Positions 18,071 through 25,225 of a stretch of DNA of 64,000 bases are shown here, one piece after another (position 1 is the first letter of the stretch; every line of letters starts with the position of its first letter). The stretch is taken from assembly GCF_001282685.1 (NCBI RefSeq), contig NZ_LN875030.1, positions 61,001-125,000 of the forward strand, read 5' to 3'. Under the pieces are notes generated by a model that saw nothing but the letters and a program-made list of their open reading frames with translations, did not search any database and was not told where the DNA came from. Both the position numbers and the translations under genes were made by a program. Source of the DNA: Niameybacter massiliensis. GTDB lineage: Bacteria; Bacillota; Clostridia; Lachnospirales; Cellulosilyticaceae.

Positions 18071-19381
18071 ATGAAAATTAATTATAATATACCAGCGCTT
18101 AGAACACTTAACTCATTAAGCAAAGCTAATGATAAAGCAGCTACTACTATGCAAAGACTTTCTTCAGGACTTCGTATCAATAGATCAGCAGATGATGCAG
18201 CAGGTTTAGCGATTGCAAACAAAATGGATGCACAGATTAAAGGGTTACAACAAGCTAATCGTAATACAATGGACGGCGTATCGCTTGTACAAACAGCAGA
18301 AGGAACATTAAATGAAGTCCATTCAATGTTACAACGTATGAGAGAGCTAAGCGTACAAGCATCTAATGGAAGTTATTCAGAAGGTGACCTAACACAAATT
18401 CAACAAGAGATTGATCAATTACTTTCTGAGATTAATCGTATTTCTGAGGATACTGAGTTTAACACAAAATCCCTTTTAAAAGGGGAAACGTTAAAAGAAA
18501 CAGGATTTACTTTTGTTGATATGACAGGAGGAGCAGACGGAACTCCAGGTACTGAAGCAACAGGGTCTATTACAATTCCTTCACCTCTTACAGAAGAAGA
18601 AGCAAAAAAACTATTAGGTTCAGGTTTTACAATTGATGGGCAAGTTGTAGAGTTTTATGATTCTACTAATGGTACTTATAATGGTTCTGGTGTAGGGGTA
18701 GATTTAAAAGAGATTTTATCTACAACTATTGCAGATGATATAGATAGAAGTAATAAACTTACAGAAAATCTCCAAAAATCTCTTGATGGTAAATTAGAAA
18801 ATGTAACAATGACTGTAGATACTACAGATACAAATAAATTAGTCATAACAGCTAATGAGCCAGGTGCACAAGGGAACTTTATCAAAACTGAAGATCAAGG
18901 TATTGTAGATCAAAAGATAACCCTTCAAATTGGATCTAATAAACAACAAGTTATGGTTGTTTCAATAGGGAGTATGAGTGCAGATAAGCTAGGCCTAGTA
19001 GGGAAACCTGGGCAAGATGGTTTTGCAGATACAGCAACTGTTACTAATGGGAAAGATAAAGCACCAACACAAGCTGCAATTAGTGTAGGAAATTCAGAAG
19101 ATGCAGGTAAAGCGATTACAAAAATAGATCAAGCTATCGAAATGGTATCTTCACAAAGAGCAGCATTAGGTGCTGTACAAAATAGATTAGAGCATACAAC
19201 AAGCAATTTAGGTGTAAGCGAAGAGAATATGACATCTTCACTATCTCGTATACAAGATGCGGATATGGCTTATGAAATGGCACAATATACACAACAGAAT
19301 GTTCTTTCACAAGCAGCTACCGCAATGCTTGCTCAAGCAAATCAAAGACCACAACAAGTTATGCAACTTCTTCAAAGATAG
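18071..19381 (+). CDS. hag: flagellin, the flagellar filament subunit
   Basis: 436 aa. The conserved N-terminal D0/D1 region (about 1-140) has QRLSSGLRINRSADDAAGLA and MRELSVQASNG. The C-terminal D1/D0 region (about 345-436) has IDQAIEMVSSQRAALGA and ends NVLSQAATAMLAQANQRPQQ. The middle (about 145-340) is Thr/Gly/Asp-rich and variable, as expected of the surface-exposed part. It is exported by the flagellar type III system and polymerised into the filament, with FliS (encoded just upstream) as its chaperone. No clear terminator follows before the DUF2508 gene 54 nt downstream. Confidence 0.95.
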   Translation: MKINYNIPALRTLNSLSKANDKAATTMQRLSSGLRINRSADDAAGLAIANKMDAQIKGLQQANRNTMDGVSLVQTAEGTLNEVHSMLQRMRELSVQASNGSYSEGDLTQIQQEIDQLLSEINRISEDTEFNTKSLLKGETLKETGFTFVDMTGGADGTPGTEATGSITIPSPLTEEEAKKLLGSGFTIDGQVVEFYDSTNGTYNGSGVGVDLKEILSTTIADDIDRSNKLTENLQKSLDGKLENVTMTVDTTDTNKLVITANEPGAQGNFIKTEDQGIVDQKITLQIGSNKQQVMVVSIGSMSADKLGLVGKPGQDGFADTATVTNGKDKAPTQAAISVGNSEDAGKAITKIDQAIEMVSSQRAALGAVQNRLEHTTSNLGVSEENMTSSLSRIQDADMAYEMAQYTQQNVLSQAATAMLAQANQRPQQVMQLLQR

Positions 19382-19435
19382 GTTGAATAGTTTTCTTAGG
19401 CTTAGGCCATACTCCTCAAAAAAGGAGGGAAAACA

Positions 19436-19684
19436 ATGACAAAAAAAGAGCAAAAACGAATAGCACAAGAAAGAGAAGAAGAAAGGCAAGCCTTAGCGGA
19501 TGAGATTACATCTCTCCATGAAGAAATGGCAGCTACTCTTAATAATTTTTCAGATACAATAGAGCCAGATTTACTAGAATATTACACATACTATTATAAG
19601 GCAAGCCAAATCAAGCATAGTTATCTACTTAGGAAATTAAAAAAGGTTTATTATGAAATCGAAGAAAGTAGGAATGTAATGTAA
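19436..19684 (+). CDS. DUF2508 (YaaL-like) small protein
   Basis: 82 aa, no membrane segment, strongly helical and charged. The segment EITSLHEEMAATLNNFSDTI, then EPDLLEYYTYYYKASQIKHSYLLRKLKK, fits the DUF2508 family (B. subtilis YaaL). In B. subtilis yaaL sits directly before bofA, and here too a bofA homologue follows, which supports the call. Function unknown. The ribosome site AAAGGAGGG is 6 nt before the ATG, and an upstream CTCCT could pair with it in a small hairpin. Confidence 0.75.
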   Translation: MTKKEQKRIAQEREEERQALADEITSLHEEMAATLNNFSDTIEPDLLEYYTYYYKASQIKHSYLLRKLKKVYYEIEESRNVM

Positions 19685-19753
19685 AGGATGTCCATATCTA
19701 TATATTATAGACAGATGATAGTCATCAGATAAGAGTATATAGAGGTGGAAGGC

Positions 19754-20011
19754 ATGCAAGGAATACATCCCATTATTTTGATGAGTTTGGTAGGATGTGC
19801 AGTATTATTAGTGGGAATTATTTTTGACCAATATGTTGCAAAATGGATCAAAAATGGGTTGCTAGGAGTATGCTGCATTTATGTATGTGATTTATTTATG
19901 CCAGTGATGTGGCAAGTAGGCATTACATGGATTAGCATTATTATTACTGCATTATTAGGTATTCCAGGAGTAATTATAATGTATCTAATCAATATTATTA
20001 AAAACTTTTAA
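19754..20011 (+). CDS. bofA: BofA-family pro-sigma-K processing inhibitor
   Basis: 85 aa from the ATG at 19754; the GTG at 19745 lies within the GAGGTGG ribosome site. There are three hydrophobic segments, and the hallmark C-terminal LLGIPGVIIMYLINII matches the BofA family G-hydrophobic-P-G motif. In Bacillus, BofA sits in the outer forespore membrane and inhibits the SpoIVFB protease that activates sigma-K; in Clostridia the partner proteins vary. Its presence marks a spore-forming lineage. It ends at a terminator whose stem also encodes the last codons of the convergent gene. Confidence 0.85.
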   Translation: MQGIHPIILMSLVGCAVLLVGIIFDQYVAKWIKNGLLGVCCIYVCDLFMPVMWQVGITWISIIITALLGIPGVIIMYLINIIKNF

Positions 20012-20015
20012 AGAA

Positions 20016-20051
20016 AAACAGGAGTTGATCTAACAACTCCTGTTTATTTTT
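20016..20051 (+). terminator. terminator after bofA
   Basis: Perfect 12-bp stem AAACAGGAGTTG / CAACTCCTGTTT with a 6-nt loop and ATTTTTTT following. The convergent HNH-like gene reads through it, so its last residues are encoded by terminator sequence. Confidence 0.85.
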
Positions 20052-20659
20052 TTGCTCATAGCATGTCTATCTAAAAAGAACGCCAAAGAATCATGAAATA
20101 GATTTTCTGTTTCCTTTGAATTTTTGGCAAGATAGTTCATCCAATCATTATTAAATTTAATTTTACGTTTATCTTGGAAGATAACATATGGGGTACTAGT
20201 ATTTTCTTGACTAAGGTCACCTATAGTTACAAAACGTTTGTTATAAGAAACTTTTTTTAATTTTTGTTCAAAGAGGGGAGCAATAAATTCGAAACAGGCC
20301 TCTTCGGATACTTCATCAAGAAGTTCTAGAATTTCTTTGTCTTTAATAGTAGGGAAGAAATCTCTTAAATCTTCAGGGGTAGCATCATCAGAAACATTAT
20401 ATTGAGTAGAAATAAGTTCGATTACACGATGTAATTTATCTAAACGGCCAAAAGTAATTTCTTTTTTTACAACAAGTTCCCAAGCATTTAAAACCATTTC
20501 AAAACCTAAATCTTCTAAAGTAGATTCTGAAGTTTTGGAAGATGCCATTGAGAGTAAACTTTTGTACCAAAATAGCTTATAGCTATTTGTAATGTATTTA
20601 TAACTCAATAGATTTTCAAGTGTGGTAAAGTGAGTTGATGTTTTTTTGAATTTTGCCAT
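20030..20659 (-). pseudogene. 3'-truncated HNH-endonuclease-family protein (N-terminal part only)
   Basis: 209 aa from the ATG at 20659, which has AAAGGAG 6 nt upstream; an earlier ATG at 20677 overlaps that site. The N-terminal LENLLSYKYITNSYKLFWYK and a following helical region resemble the leading part of a family of ~350-aa HNH endonuclease-domain proteins (N-S-Y-K-x-x-W motif). In those, as I recall, a segment like INPRWKTYF precedes the HNH domain; here KFNNDWMNYLAK is followed within ~40 residues by the stop. The final residues (MSKKINRSC) are encoded by the bofA terminator hairpin, suggesting the nuclease end was lost by deletion. It could still be a functional short protein. Family assignment is from memory and moderate. 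Confidence 0.45.
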
Positions 20660-21026
20660 AGCGGTCTCCTTTATCATTGGGTCTTAAAGTATGTAAATAT
20701 AGTATAACCGAATTCTTCGATTTGGAAAGAGAGATAAGCAAATTATTGATAATGTATAAAGCATCAAACAAGGATGAAAAGAAGAAGAAAGCGAGAGTAA
20801 AAAGAAATATAAAGGATAATAAAAAAGAATAGTTTGAAAATAGGGACAATTATATGCGCAGTGGTATATATTAGTTCAAATGTACTAATATAGCATTAAC
20901 TATATAAATTATATTGTATACAATACACATTATATTTGATATAAATTTATAAAAATGATAAAATTGTCTTATAATTTAATCTCATAAATTATAATTCATA
21001 ATAGCAATGCAAGGAGGAATCGATGC
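20660..21026. other. 367-bp AT-rich intergenic region
   Basis: Divergent control region between the HNH-like gene and the oxidoreductase operon. It holds a 12-bp palindrome (20913-20924), several TATAAT-like hexamers (20970-20975 and 20990-20995) without well-spaced -35 partners, and a purine-rich stretch (20722-20832) that can be read as a short Lys-rich peptide but lacks a ribosome site. No RNA gene recognised. Confidence 0.5.
20913..20924. promoter_or_regulatory. palindrome ATTGTATACAAT, candidate operator of the por operon
   Basis: Perfect 12-bp palindrome with a GT-AC core like those bound by GntR-family regulators, 103 bp before porC. The regulator is unknown; this is inference. Confidence 0.35.
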
Positions 21027-21602
21027 ATGAACAACGTGGTTGAAATTCGTTGGCACGGCCGTGGTGGTCAAGGGGCAAAAACTGCTTCTTTATTATTAGC
21101 TGAAGCTGCATTTGATACAGGAAAGTATATTCAAGGTTTTCCAGAATACGGCCCAGAACGTATGGGTGCACCTATTACTGCATATAACCGTATCAGCGAT
21201 GAAAGAGTAACAATTCACTCAAATATTTATGACCCAGATTATGTTATTGTTGTAGACGAAACTTTACTTGATGTAGTTGATGTAACAGCAGGACTGAAAA
21301 AAGAAGGGGCTATTCTTATTAATTCAGAAAAAACTCCAGAAGAATTAGCACCTAAGTTAAAGGGATATGAAGGCCGCGTATGTACGATTGATGCACGCAA
21401 AATCTCTATGGAAACATTAGGAAAATACTTCCCTAATACACCAATGCTTGGAGCAATTATAAAGATTGCTAAAATTATGGATGAAGATACTTTTATTAGT
21501 TCAATGGAGAAATCATTCAAACATAAGTTTGCTAGTAAGCCACAAGTTATCGAACCTAATATGGCTGCTGTAAAAAGAGCTTTAGAGGAGGTAAGAGGGT
21601 AA
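21027..21602 (+). CDS. porC: 2-oxoacid:ferredoxin oxidoreductase, gamma subunit
   Basis: 191 aa, full length for the gamma subunit. The N-terminal WHGRGGQGAKTAS (residues 9-21) and the following FPEYGPERMGAPITAYNR are diagnostic. Together with the next three genes it forms a four-subunit enzyme that oxidatively decarboxylates a 2-oxoacid (probably pyruvate) to the acyl-CoA and reduces ferredoxin, or runs in reverse. Pyruvate versus branched-chain or 2-oxoglutarate specificity cannot be settled by eye. AAGGAGG lies 9 nt before the ATG. The stop overlaps the next start as TAATG. Confidence 0.88.
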   Translation: MNNVVEIRWHGRGGQGAKTASLLLAEAAFDTGKYIQGFPEYGPERMGAPITAYNRISDERVTIHSNIYDPDYVIVVDETLLDVVDVTAGLKKEGAILINSEKTPEELAPKLKGYEGRVCTIDARKISMETLGKYFPNTPMLGAIIKIAKIMDEDTFISSMEKSFKHKFASKPQVIEPNMAAVKRALEEVRG

Positions 21603-21904
21603 TGACAGATAAAGATAAATGTATTATTGAACCATTTACACCTTGGCAAGAAACGACTAAAGGTGGTGTTGTAACATGTTCAGGAAATGCTCATTACTAT
21701 GAAACTGGTGGTTGGAGAGCAGATAAACCTGAGTGGGATGCAGAAAAATGCAAACAATGCTTAATGTGTTTCCCAGTTTGTCCAGATAGTTCTATTATGA
21801 CCCAGGACAAAAAAATGATTGGTATTGACTATGACCACTGTAAAGGTTGCGGTGTATGTGCAAATGTTTGCCCATTTAAAGCAATCGATATGGTAAGAGC
21901 ATAA
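21602..21904 (+). CDS. porD: 2-oxoacid:ferredoxin oxidoreductase, delta (ferredoxin) subunit
   Basis: 100 aa. Two complete C-x2-C-x2-C-x3-C motifs, Cys50/53/56/60 and Cys80/83/86/90 (each final Cys followed by Pro), bind two [4Fe-4S] clusters. These pass electrons from the catalytic core to external ferredoxin. Translationally coupled to porC (TAATG overlap), with 16 nt to porA. Confidence 0.9.
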   Translation: MTDKDKCIIEPFTPWQETTKGGVVTCSGNAHYYETGGWRADKPEWDAEKCKQCLMCFPVCPDSSIMTQDKKMIGIDYDHCKGCGVCANVCPFKAIDMVRA

Positions 21905-21920
21905 GAGGGAGGAAAAAGTT

Positions 21921-23111
21921 ATGGCAATTCGTGAGAAATTATCTGGTAACGAAGCCGTTGCCGTTGCAATGCGACAAATCAATCCAGGAGTTGTAGCAGC
22001 ATTCCCTATTACACCTTCGACAGAAGTACCTCAATACTTCTCAAGCTTTGTAAATAATGGACAGGTAGATACAGAGTTTGTCCCTGTTGAATCAGAGCAT
22101 TCAGCAATGTCAGCTTGTATCGGTGCAAGTGCTGCTGGTGTACGTGCGATGACAGCAACTTCTGCAAATGGTTTAGCACTTATGTGGGAGATGCTTTATA
22201 TTGCAGCATCAAGTAGACTGCCAATCGTAATGGCAACAGTTAACCGTGCACTTTCAGGTCCAATTAACATACATAATGACCATGCAGATTCTATGGGAGC
22301 TCGTGATTCAGGATGGATTCAAATCTATGGAGAAAATAATCAAGAAGCATATGATAATGAACTTATGGCAGTTAGAATTGGAGAGCATCCAGACGTTCTT
22401 CTTCCTGTTATGAACTGTTATGATGGGTTTATTACATCACATGCTATTGAAAATATTGATCTTATTGAAGATGATGTAGTTAGAAACTTTGTTGGTACTT
22501 ATAAACCAGAAAACTACCTTCTTAATCCAAAACAAGCTATTGCAGTAGGACCTCTTGACCTTCCAAACTATTACTTTGAACATAAACGTAATCAAGCAGA
22601 AGGTATGAGAAAAGCAAAACAAGTTATTTTAAATGTATCTGCAGAATTTGAAAAACTAACAGGTCGCTCATATGGATTATTTGAAGAATATATGATGGAT
22701 GATGCTGAAAAAGCAATTGTTATCATTGGCTCAACTGCCGGTACAGCAAAAGCAGTAGTAAATGAATTACGTGCAAAAGGTAAAAAAGTAGGTTTAATCA
22801 AAGTAAGAGTATTCCGTCCATTCCCAGCAGAAGAAATGGCAGCTTCTTTAGCTAAATGTAAAGCAGTTGCAGTGCTTGATAAATGTGATGGATTCACAGG
22901 TAAAGGTGCACCACTCTTTAATGAAGTATGTACAGCAATGTACTTTGATGAAACAAGACCACTTGCTGTAAACTATATTTATGGTTTAGGTGGACGTGAT
23001 GTACGTGTTGATGATATCGAAAAAGTATACAATGATCTTACAGAAATTGTAGCTTGCGGCAAAGTTAACGATCCATATCGTTACTTAGGCGTAGTAGATG
23101 CAGAACGTTAA
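21921..23111 (+). CDS. porA: 2-oxoacid:ferredoxin oxidoreductase, alpha subunit
   Basis: 396 aa, the usual length. It begins with SGNEAVAVAMRQINPGVVAAFPITPSTE, the pyrimidine-binding (PYR) half of the TPP site, with VPVESEHSAMSACIGAS following. The C-terminal transketolase-C-like part includes VIIGSTAGTAKAVVNELRA and KVRVFRPFPAEEM. It contributes substrate and CoA binding and forms the active site with the beta subunit. Well-placed AGAGGGAGG ribosome site. Confidence 0.9.
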   Translation: MAIREKLSGNEAVAVAMRQINPGVVAAFPITPSTEVPQYFSSFVNNGQVDTEFVPVESEHSAMSACIGASAAGVRAMTATSANGLALMWEMLYIAASSRLPIVMATVNRALSGPINIHNDHADSMGARDSGWIQIYGENNQEAYDNELMAVRIGEHPDVLLPVMNCYDGFITSHAIENIDLIEDDVVRNFVGTYKPENYLLNPKQAIAVGPLDLPNYYFEHKRNQAEGMRKAKQVILNVSAEFEKLTGRSYGLFEEYMMDDAEKAIVIIGSTAGTAKAVVNELRAKGKKVGLIKVRVFRPFPAEEMAASLAKCKAVAVLDKCDGFTGKGAPLFNEVCTAMYFDETRPLAVNYIYGLGGRDVRVDDIEKVYNDLTEIVACGKVNDPYRYLGVVDAER

Positions 23112-23124
23112 GGAGGGGAAACCG

Positions 23125-24054
23125 ATGGCATACAATTTAAAAGAAACAAGCCTTAAACCAGAAAGATTAACTGGTGGACATCGTATGTGTGCTGGTTGTG
23201 GTGCACCAGTTGTAGCACGTACCGTACTTCGTGCATTAAAACCAGAGGATAAAGCAGTTATTACATCTGCAACAGGATGTTTAGAAGTTTCTACATTTAT
23301 TTACCCTTATACAGCTTGGCAAGATTCTTTCATCCATTCAGCTTTTGAAAACTCTGCAGTAACTTGTGCAGGGGCGGAAGCAGCCTATGTAAACATGAAA
23401 AAAACAGGTCAATTAGATGATACGTATAAGTTTATTGCATTTGGTGGAGATGGTGGTACATATGATATCGGTATCCAATCCCTTTCAGGAGCAATGGAAA
23501 GAGGTCATGACATGGTTTATGTATGTTATGATAATGGAGCTTATATGAATACTGGTATCCAACGTTCTTCTGCAACACCTAAATATGCAGATACAACCAC
23601 TTCACCAGCAGGTAAAGTGGTACCAGGAAAACAACAATACAGAAAAGACCTTACAGCAGTAATGGTAGCACATAATCTTCCATATGTAGCTCAAACAGCT
23701 CCGATTGGAAACTTCAAAGATCTTTATGAAAAATCAGAGAAGGCTATCTATACAGAAGGGCCAGCATTTTTAAATGTACTTGCTCCATGTCCTCGTGGAT
23801 GGCGTTATGATACACCTAAACTTATTGAAATGGCACAATTAGCAGTAGATACATGCTTCTGGCCACTTTTCGAAGTAGAAAATGGTGTATATAAATTAAC
23901 TTATAAGCCTAAAAATAAACGTCCAATTTCTGATTGGTTAGAGGCTCAAGGACGCTTCCGTCACATTACAAAAGACCCAGAAAAAGTGGCAGAACTTCAA
24001 GCAGAAGTTGATAAGAGATGGGAACATCTTCTTGCATTATGTGGAGAAAAATAA
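23125..24054 (+). CDS. porB: 2-oxoacid:ferredoxin oxidoreductase, beta (TPP-binding) subunit
   Basis: 309 aa from the ATG at 23125 (AAGGAGGGG upstream); an in-frame ATG at 23098 lies inside porA and lacks a ribosome site. Cys22 and Cys25 (MCAGCGAP) and later Cys residues, including the one in LAPCPRGW near 221, are the expected ligands of a proximal [4Fe-4S] cluster. The TPP/Mg motif is GDGGTYDIG near 107 through YDNGAYMNTG. The operon ends at a strong terminator just downstream. Confidence 0.9.
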   Translation: MAYNLKETSLKPERLTGGHRMCAGCGAPVVARTVLRALKPEDKAVITSATGCLEVSTFIYPYTAWQDSFIHSAFENSAVTCAGAEAAYVNMKKTGQLDDTYKFIAFGGDGGTYDIGIQSLSGAMERGHDMVYVCYDNGAYMNTGIQRSSATPKYADTTTSPAGKVVPGKQQYRKDLTAVMVAHNLPYVAQTAPIGNFKDLYEKSEKAIYTEGPAFLNVLAPCPRGWRYDTPKLIEMAQLAVDTCFWPLFEVENGVYKLTYKPKNKRPISDWLEAQGRFRHITKDPEKVAELQAEVDKRWEHLLALCGEK

Positions 24055-24060
24055 AATAAC

Positions 24061-24108
24061 AAAATAAAAGGATGAGGTTTTAACAAAACCTCATCCTTTT
24101 ATTTTAAA
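24061..24108 (+). terminator. terminator after porB
   Basis: Perfect 21-bp inverted repeat (AAAATAAAAGGATGAGGTTTT and complement) around an AAC loop; the 3' arm supplies the T-rich tail. Confidence 0.9.
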
Positions 24109-24246
24109 AAAGAGATATTAACAATAGTAACAAGGGGATGTGCATAAGTGGATATATTTATCAACAAACTGTGAATAATATCTGTTAACTGTTAATTGTA
24201 AAAAAGAAATATATTGACCTTAATACAAGTAAATTAAGAGAAAATA
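24109..24246. promoter_or_regulatory. DnaA-box cluster, left part
   Basis: Three 9-mers one base from the DnaA box TTATCCACA (or its complement) lie within 40 bp: TGTGCATAA at 24139-24147, TTATCAACA at 24158-24166 and TGTGAATAA at 24170-24178. AT-rich DNA follows. Three more boxes lie at 24280-24323. No dnaA or dnaN gene is adjacent, so this is a candidate DnaA-binding or titration locus rather than an assigned origin. Confidence 0.45.
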
Positions 24247-24275
24247 TTGACATGTATATAAATAGATGATATAAT
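24247..24275 (+). promoter_or_regulatory. perfect sigma-A promoter
   Basis: TTGACA, a 17-bp spacer, then TATAAT: an exact match to the vegetative consensus. Start expected near 24282, at the first of three DnaA-like boxes and upstream of an intrinsic terminator. Confidence 0.8.
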
Positions 24276-24279
24276 TTTT

Positions 24280-24323
24280 TGTGGATAGAGTTGTGGATTA
24301 ATTGTTCACATCTCTGTGTATAA
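24280..24323 (+). promoter_or_regulatory. DnaA-box cluster, right part
   Basis: TGTGGATAG (24280-24288), TGTGGATTA (24292-24300) and TGTGTATAA (24315-24323), each one mismatch from TGTGGATAA, lie at and just after the predicted transcription start. DnaA bound here would be expected to repress the promoter; that is inference. Confidence 0.45.
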
Positions 24324-24382
24324 TTCGAACACACTTAAATCAATCCTGACTTTTGGCCACCCTGATGTGGTCATTTTTTTTT
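24282..24382 (+). ncRNA. candidate ~100-nt structured RNA or attenuated leader
   Basis: Bounded by a consensus promoter and an intrinsic terminator. It can fold into a 9-bp stem with one mismatch (AGAGTTGTG at 24287-24295 with CACATCTCT at 24307-24315), a short GTGT/ACAC hairpin and the terminator stem. No ORF with a ribosome site lies inside. It does not resemble 6S, SRP RNA, tmRNA or a riboswitch class I recognise. It may be a stand-alone small RNA or an attenuator ahead of the gene starting at 24469. Confidence 0.45.
24354..24382 (+). terminator. intrinsic terminator inside the porB-24469 gap
   Basis: Stem TGGCCAC / GTGGTCA (7 bp, one G-U), loop CCTGAT, then nine consecutive T. It is 87 bp before the next start codon and over 270 bp after the porB terminator, so it ends a separate transcript. 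Confidence 0.75.
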
Positions 24383-24468
24383 GGGACAAATATGTATAAA
24401 CTTTGTTTTCCTTGTATAAACTTAGAAGAAACCATTTTTAGGGAATTCTTTAAGTTGGGAGGCAAGGC

Positions 24469-25158
24469 ATGAATTTACTCAATGAAGTTAGAGATTATAT
24501 AGAATATATCAAGAAAAATACGTATATATTTAGTTTGCAAAAGCAAGGATTAGAATTGCTTCTTGGCTTCAATGAAGACTTAAAACATTCACATACTATT
24601 CCAAAGGGATATGTGGATGCATTAGATTATTTTTTAGCAGTATGGGTGCCAAAACACAAAAAATATTTAAAAGTAGAAGAAGCTTTTAATATTGCATATA
24701 CTGTACAGGATTTATTGACATTTATTCATAAGAAATACAATAGTGAAGATAATACACCTATTGTATTAGATTACTATGGAGAAGAATATTTAAGGGTGTA
24801 TAAAGTAAATGAGATTGTTAGAAAGATGGTTGGTGACCCTATTATTAGTATGACACCAACGATTATAGATCTAGAAAGTTACCGTGAATATAGAGATAAG
24901 CAGCAACATAGAGATAGCATGGCTATGTATGAACAGGGGCTATTTAGAGTTGAAGAAATCAATGATGAAGGTTATATTGCACTTAGTAAAATTAATGGGC
25001 AAAAATACTGTAAGGTACTTATGCGTAGAGATTGGATGTATAACTTTAAAGTTGATGATATTTTACATGTTACCTTAAAAAGAAAAATATTTTTTATATA
25101 TTGGGAAATAGAAGAGTTAAAGGCATATTATCCAAGTAAGGCTGCTCAGTATCTTTAA
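24469..25158 (+). CDS. uncharacterised protein, first gene of a four-gene unit
   Basis: 229 aa, cytoplasmic, no membrane segment or signal peptide. The N-terminal two-thirds look helical (residues 1-110, Leu/Tyr-rich). The C-terminal ~75 residues alternate charged and aromatic or beta-branched residues (LFRVEEINDEGYIALSKI, KVLMRRDWMYNFKVDDIL), suggesting a small beta-barrel. I do not recognise the family. GGGAGG lies 8 nt before the ATG. An 11-bp direct repeat (TGTATAAACTT at 24393 and 24413) lies in the leader. Downstream genes on the same strand (flavodoxin-SCP2, helical protein, HIT) continue to a shared terminator. Confidence 0.6.
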   Translation: MNLLNEVRDYIEYIKKNTYIFSLQKQGLELLLGFNEDLKHSHTIPKGYVDALDYFLAVWVPKHKKYLKVEEAFNIAYTVQDLLTFIHKKYNSEDNTPIVLDYYGEEYLRVYKVNEIVRKMVGDPIISMTPTIIDLESYREYRDKQQHRDSMAMYEQGLFRVEEINDEGYIALSKINGQKYCKVLMRRDWMYNFKVDDILHVTLKRKIFFIYWEIEELKAYYPSKAAQYL

Positions 25159-25225
25159 TTTCAAGAGAAGTTTCGTTATAATGTAGTTAAAGATAGAGTG
25201 CAGCAATATGAAAGGAAATTTAAAT

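Noticed and set aside
20722..20835. Short Lys-rich ORF (~26-36 aa) in the gap before porC
   Set aside because: No ribosome site, skewed low-complexity composition, and it lies in a divergent promoter region.
24139..24323. Calling the DnaA-box cluster the chromosomal origin
   Set aside because: dnaA and dnaN are not adjacent and strand-skew information is not available; only a DnaA-binding locus is supported.
24319..24335. TTCGAA-containing stretch resembling a tRNA T-loop
   Set aside because: The flanking arms do not pair as a T-stem and no acceptor or anticodon arm can be drawn.
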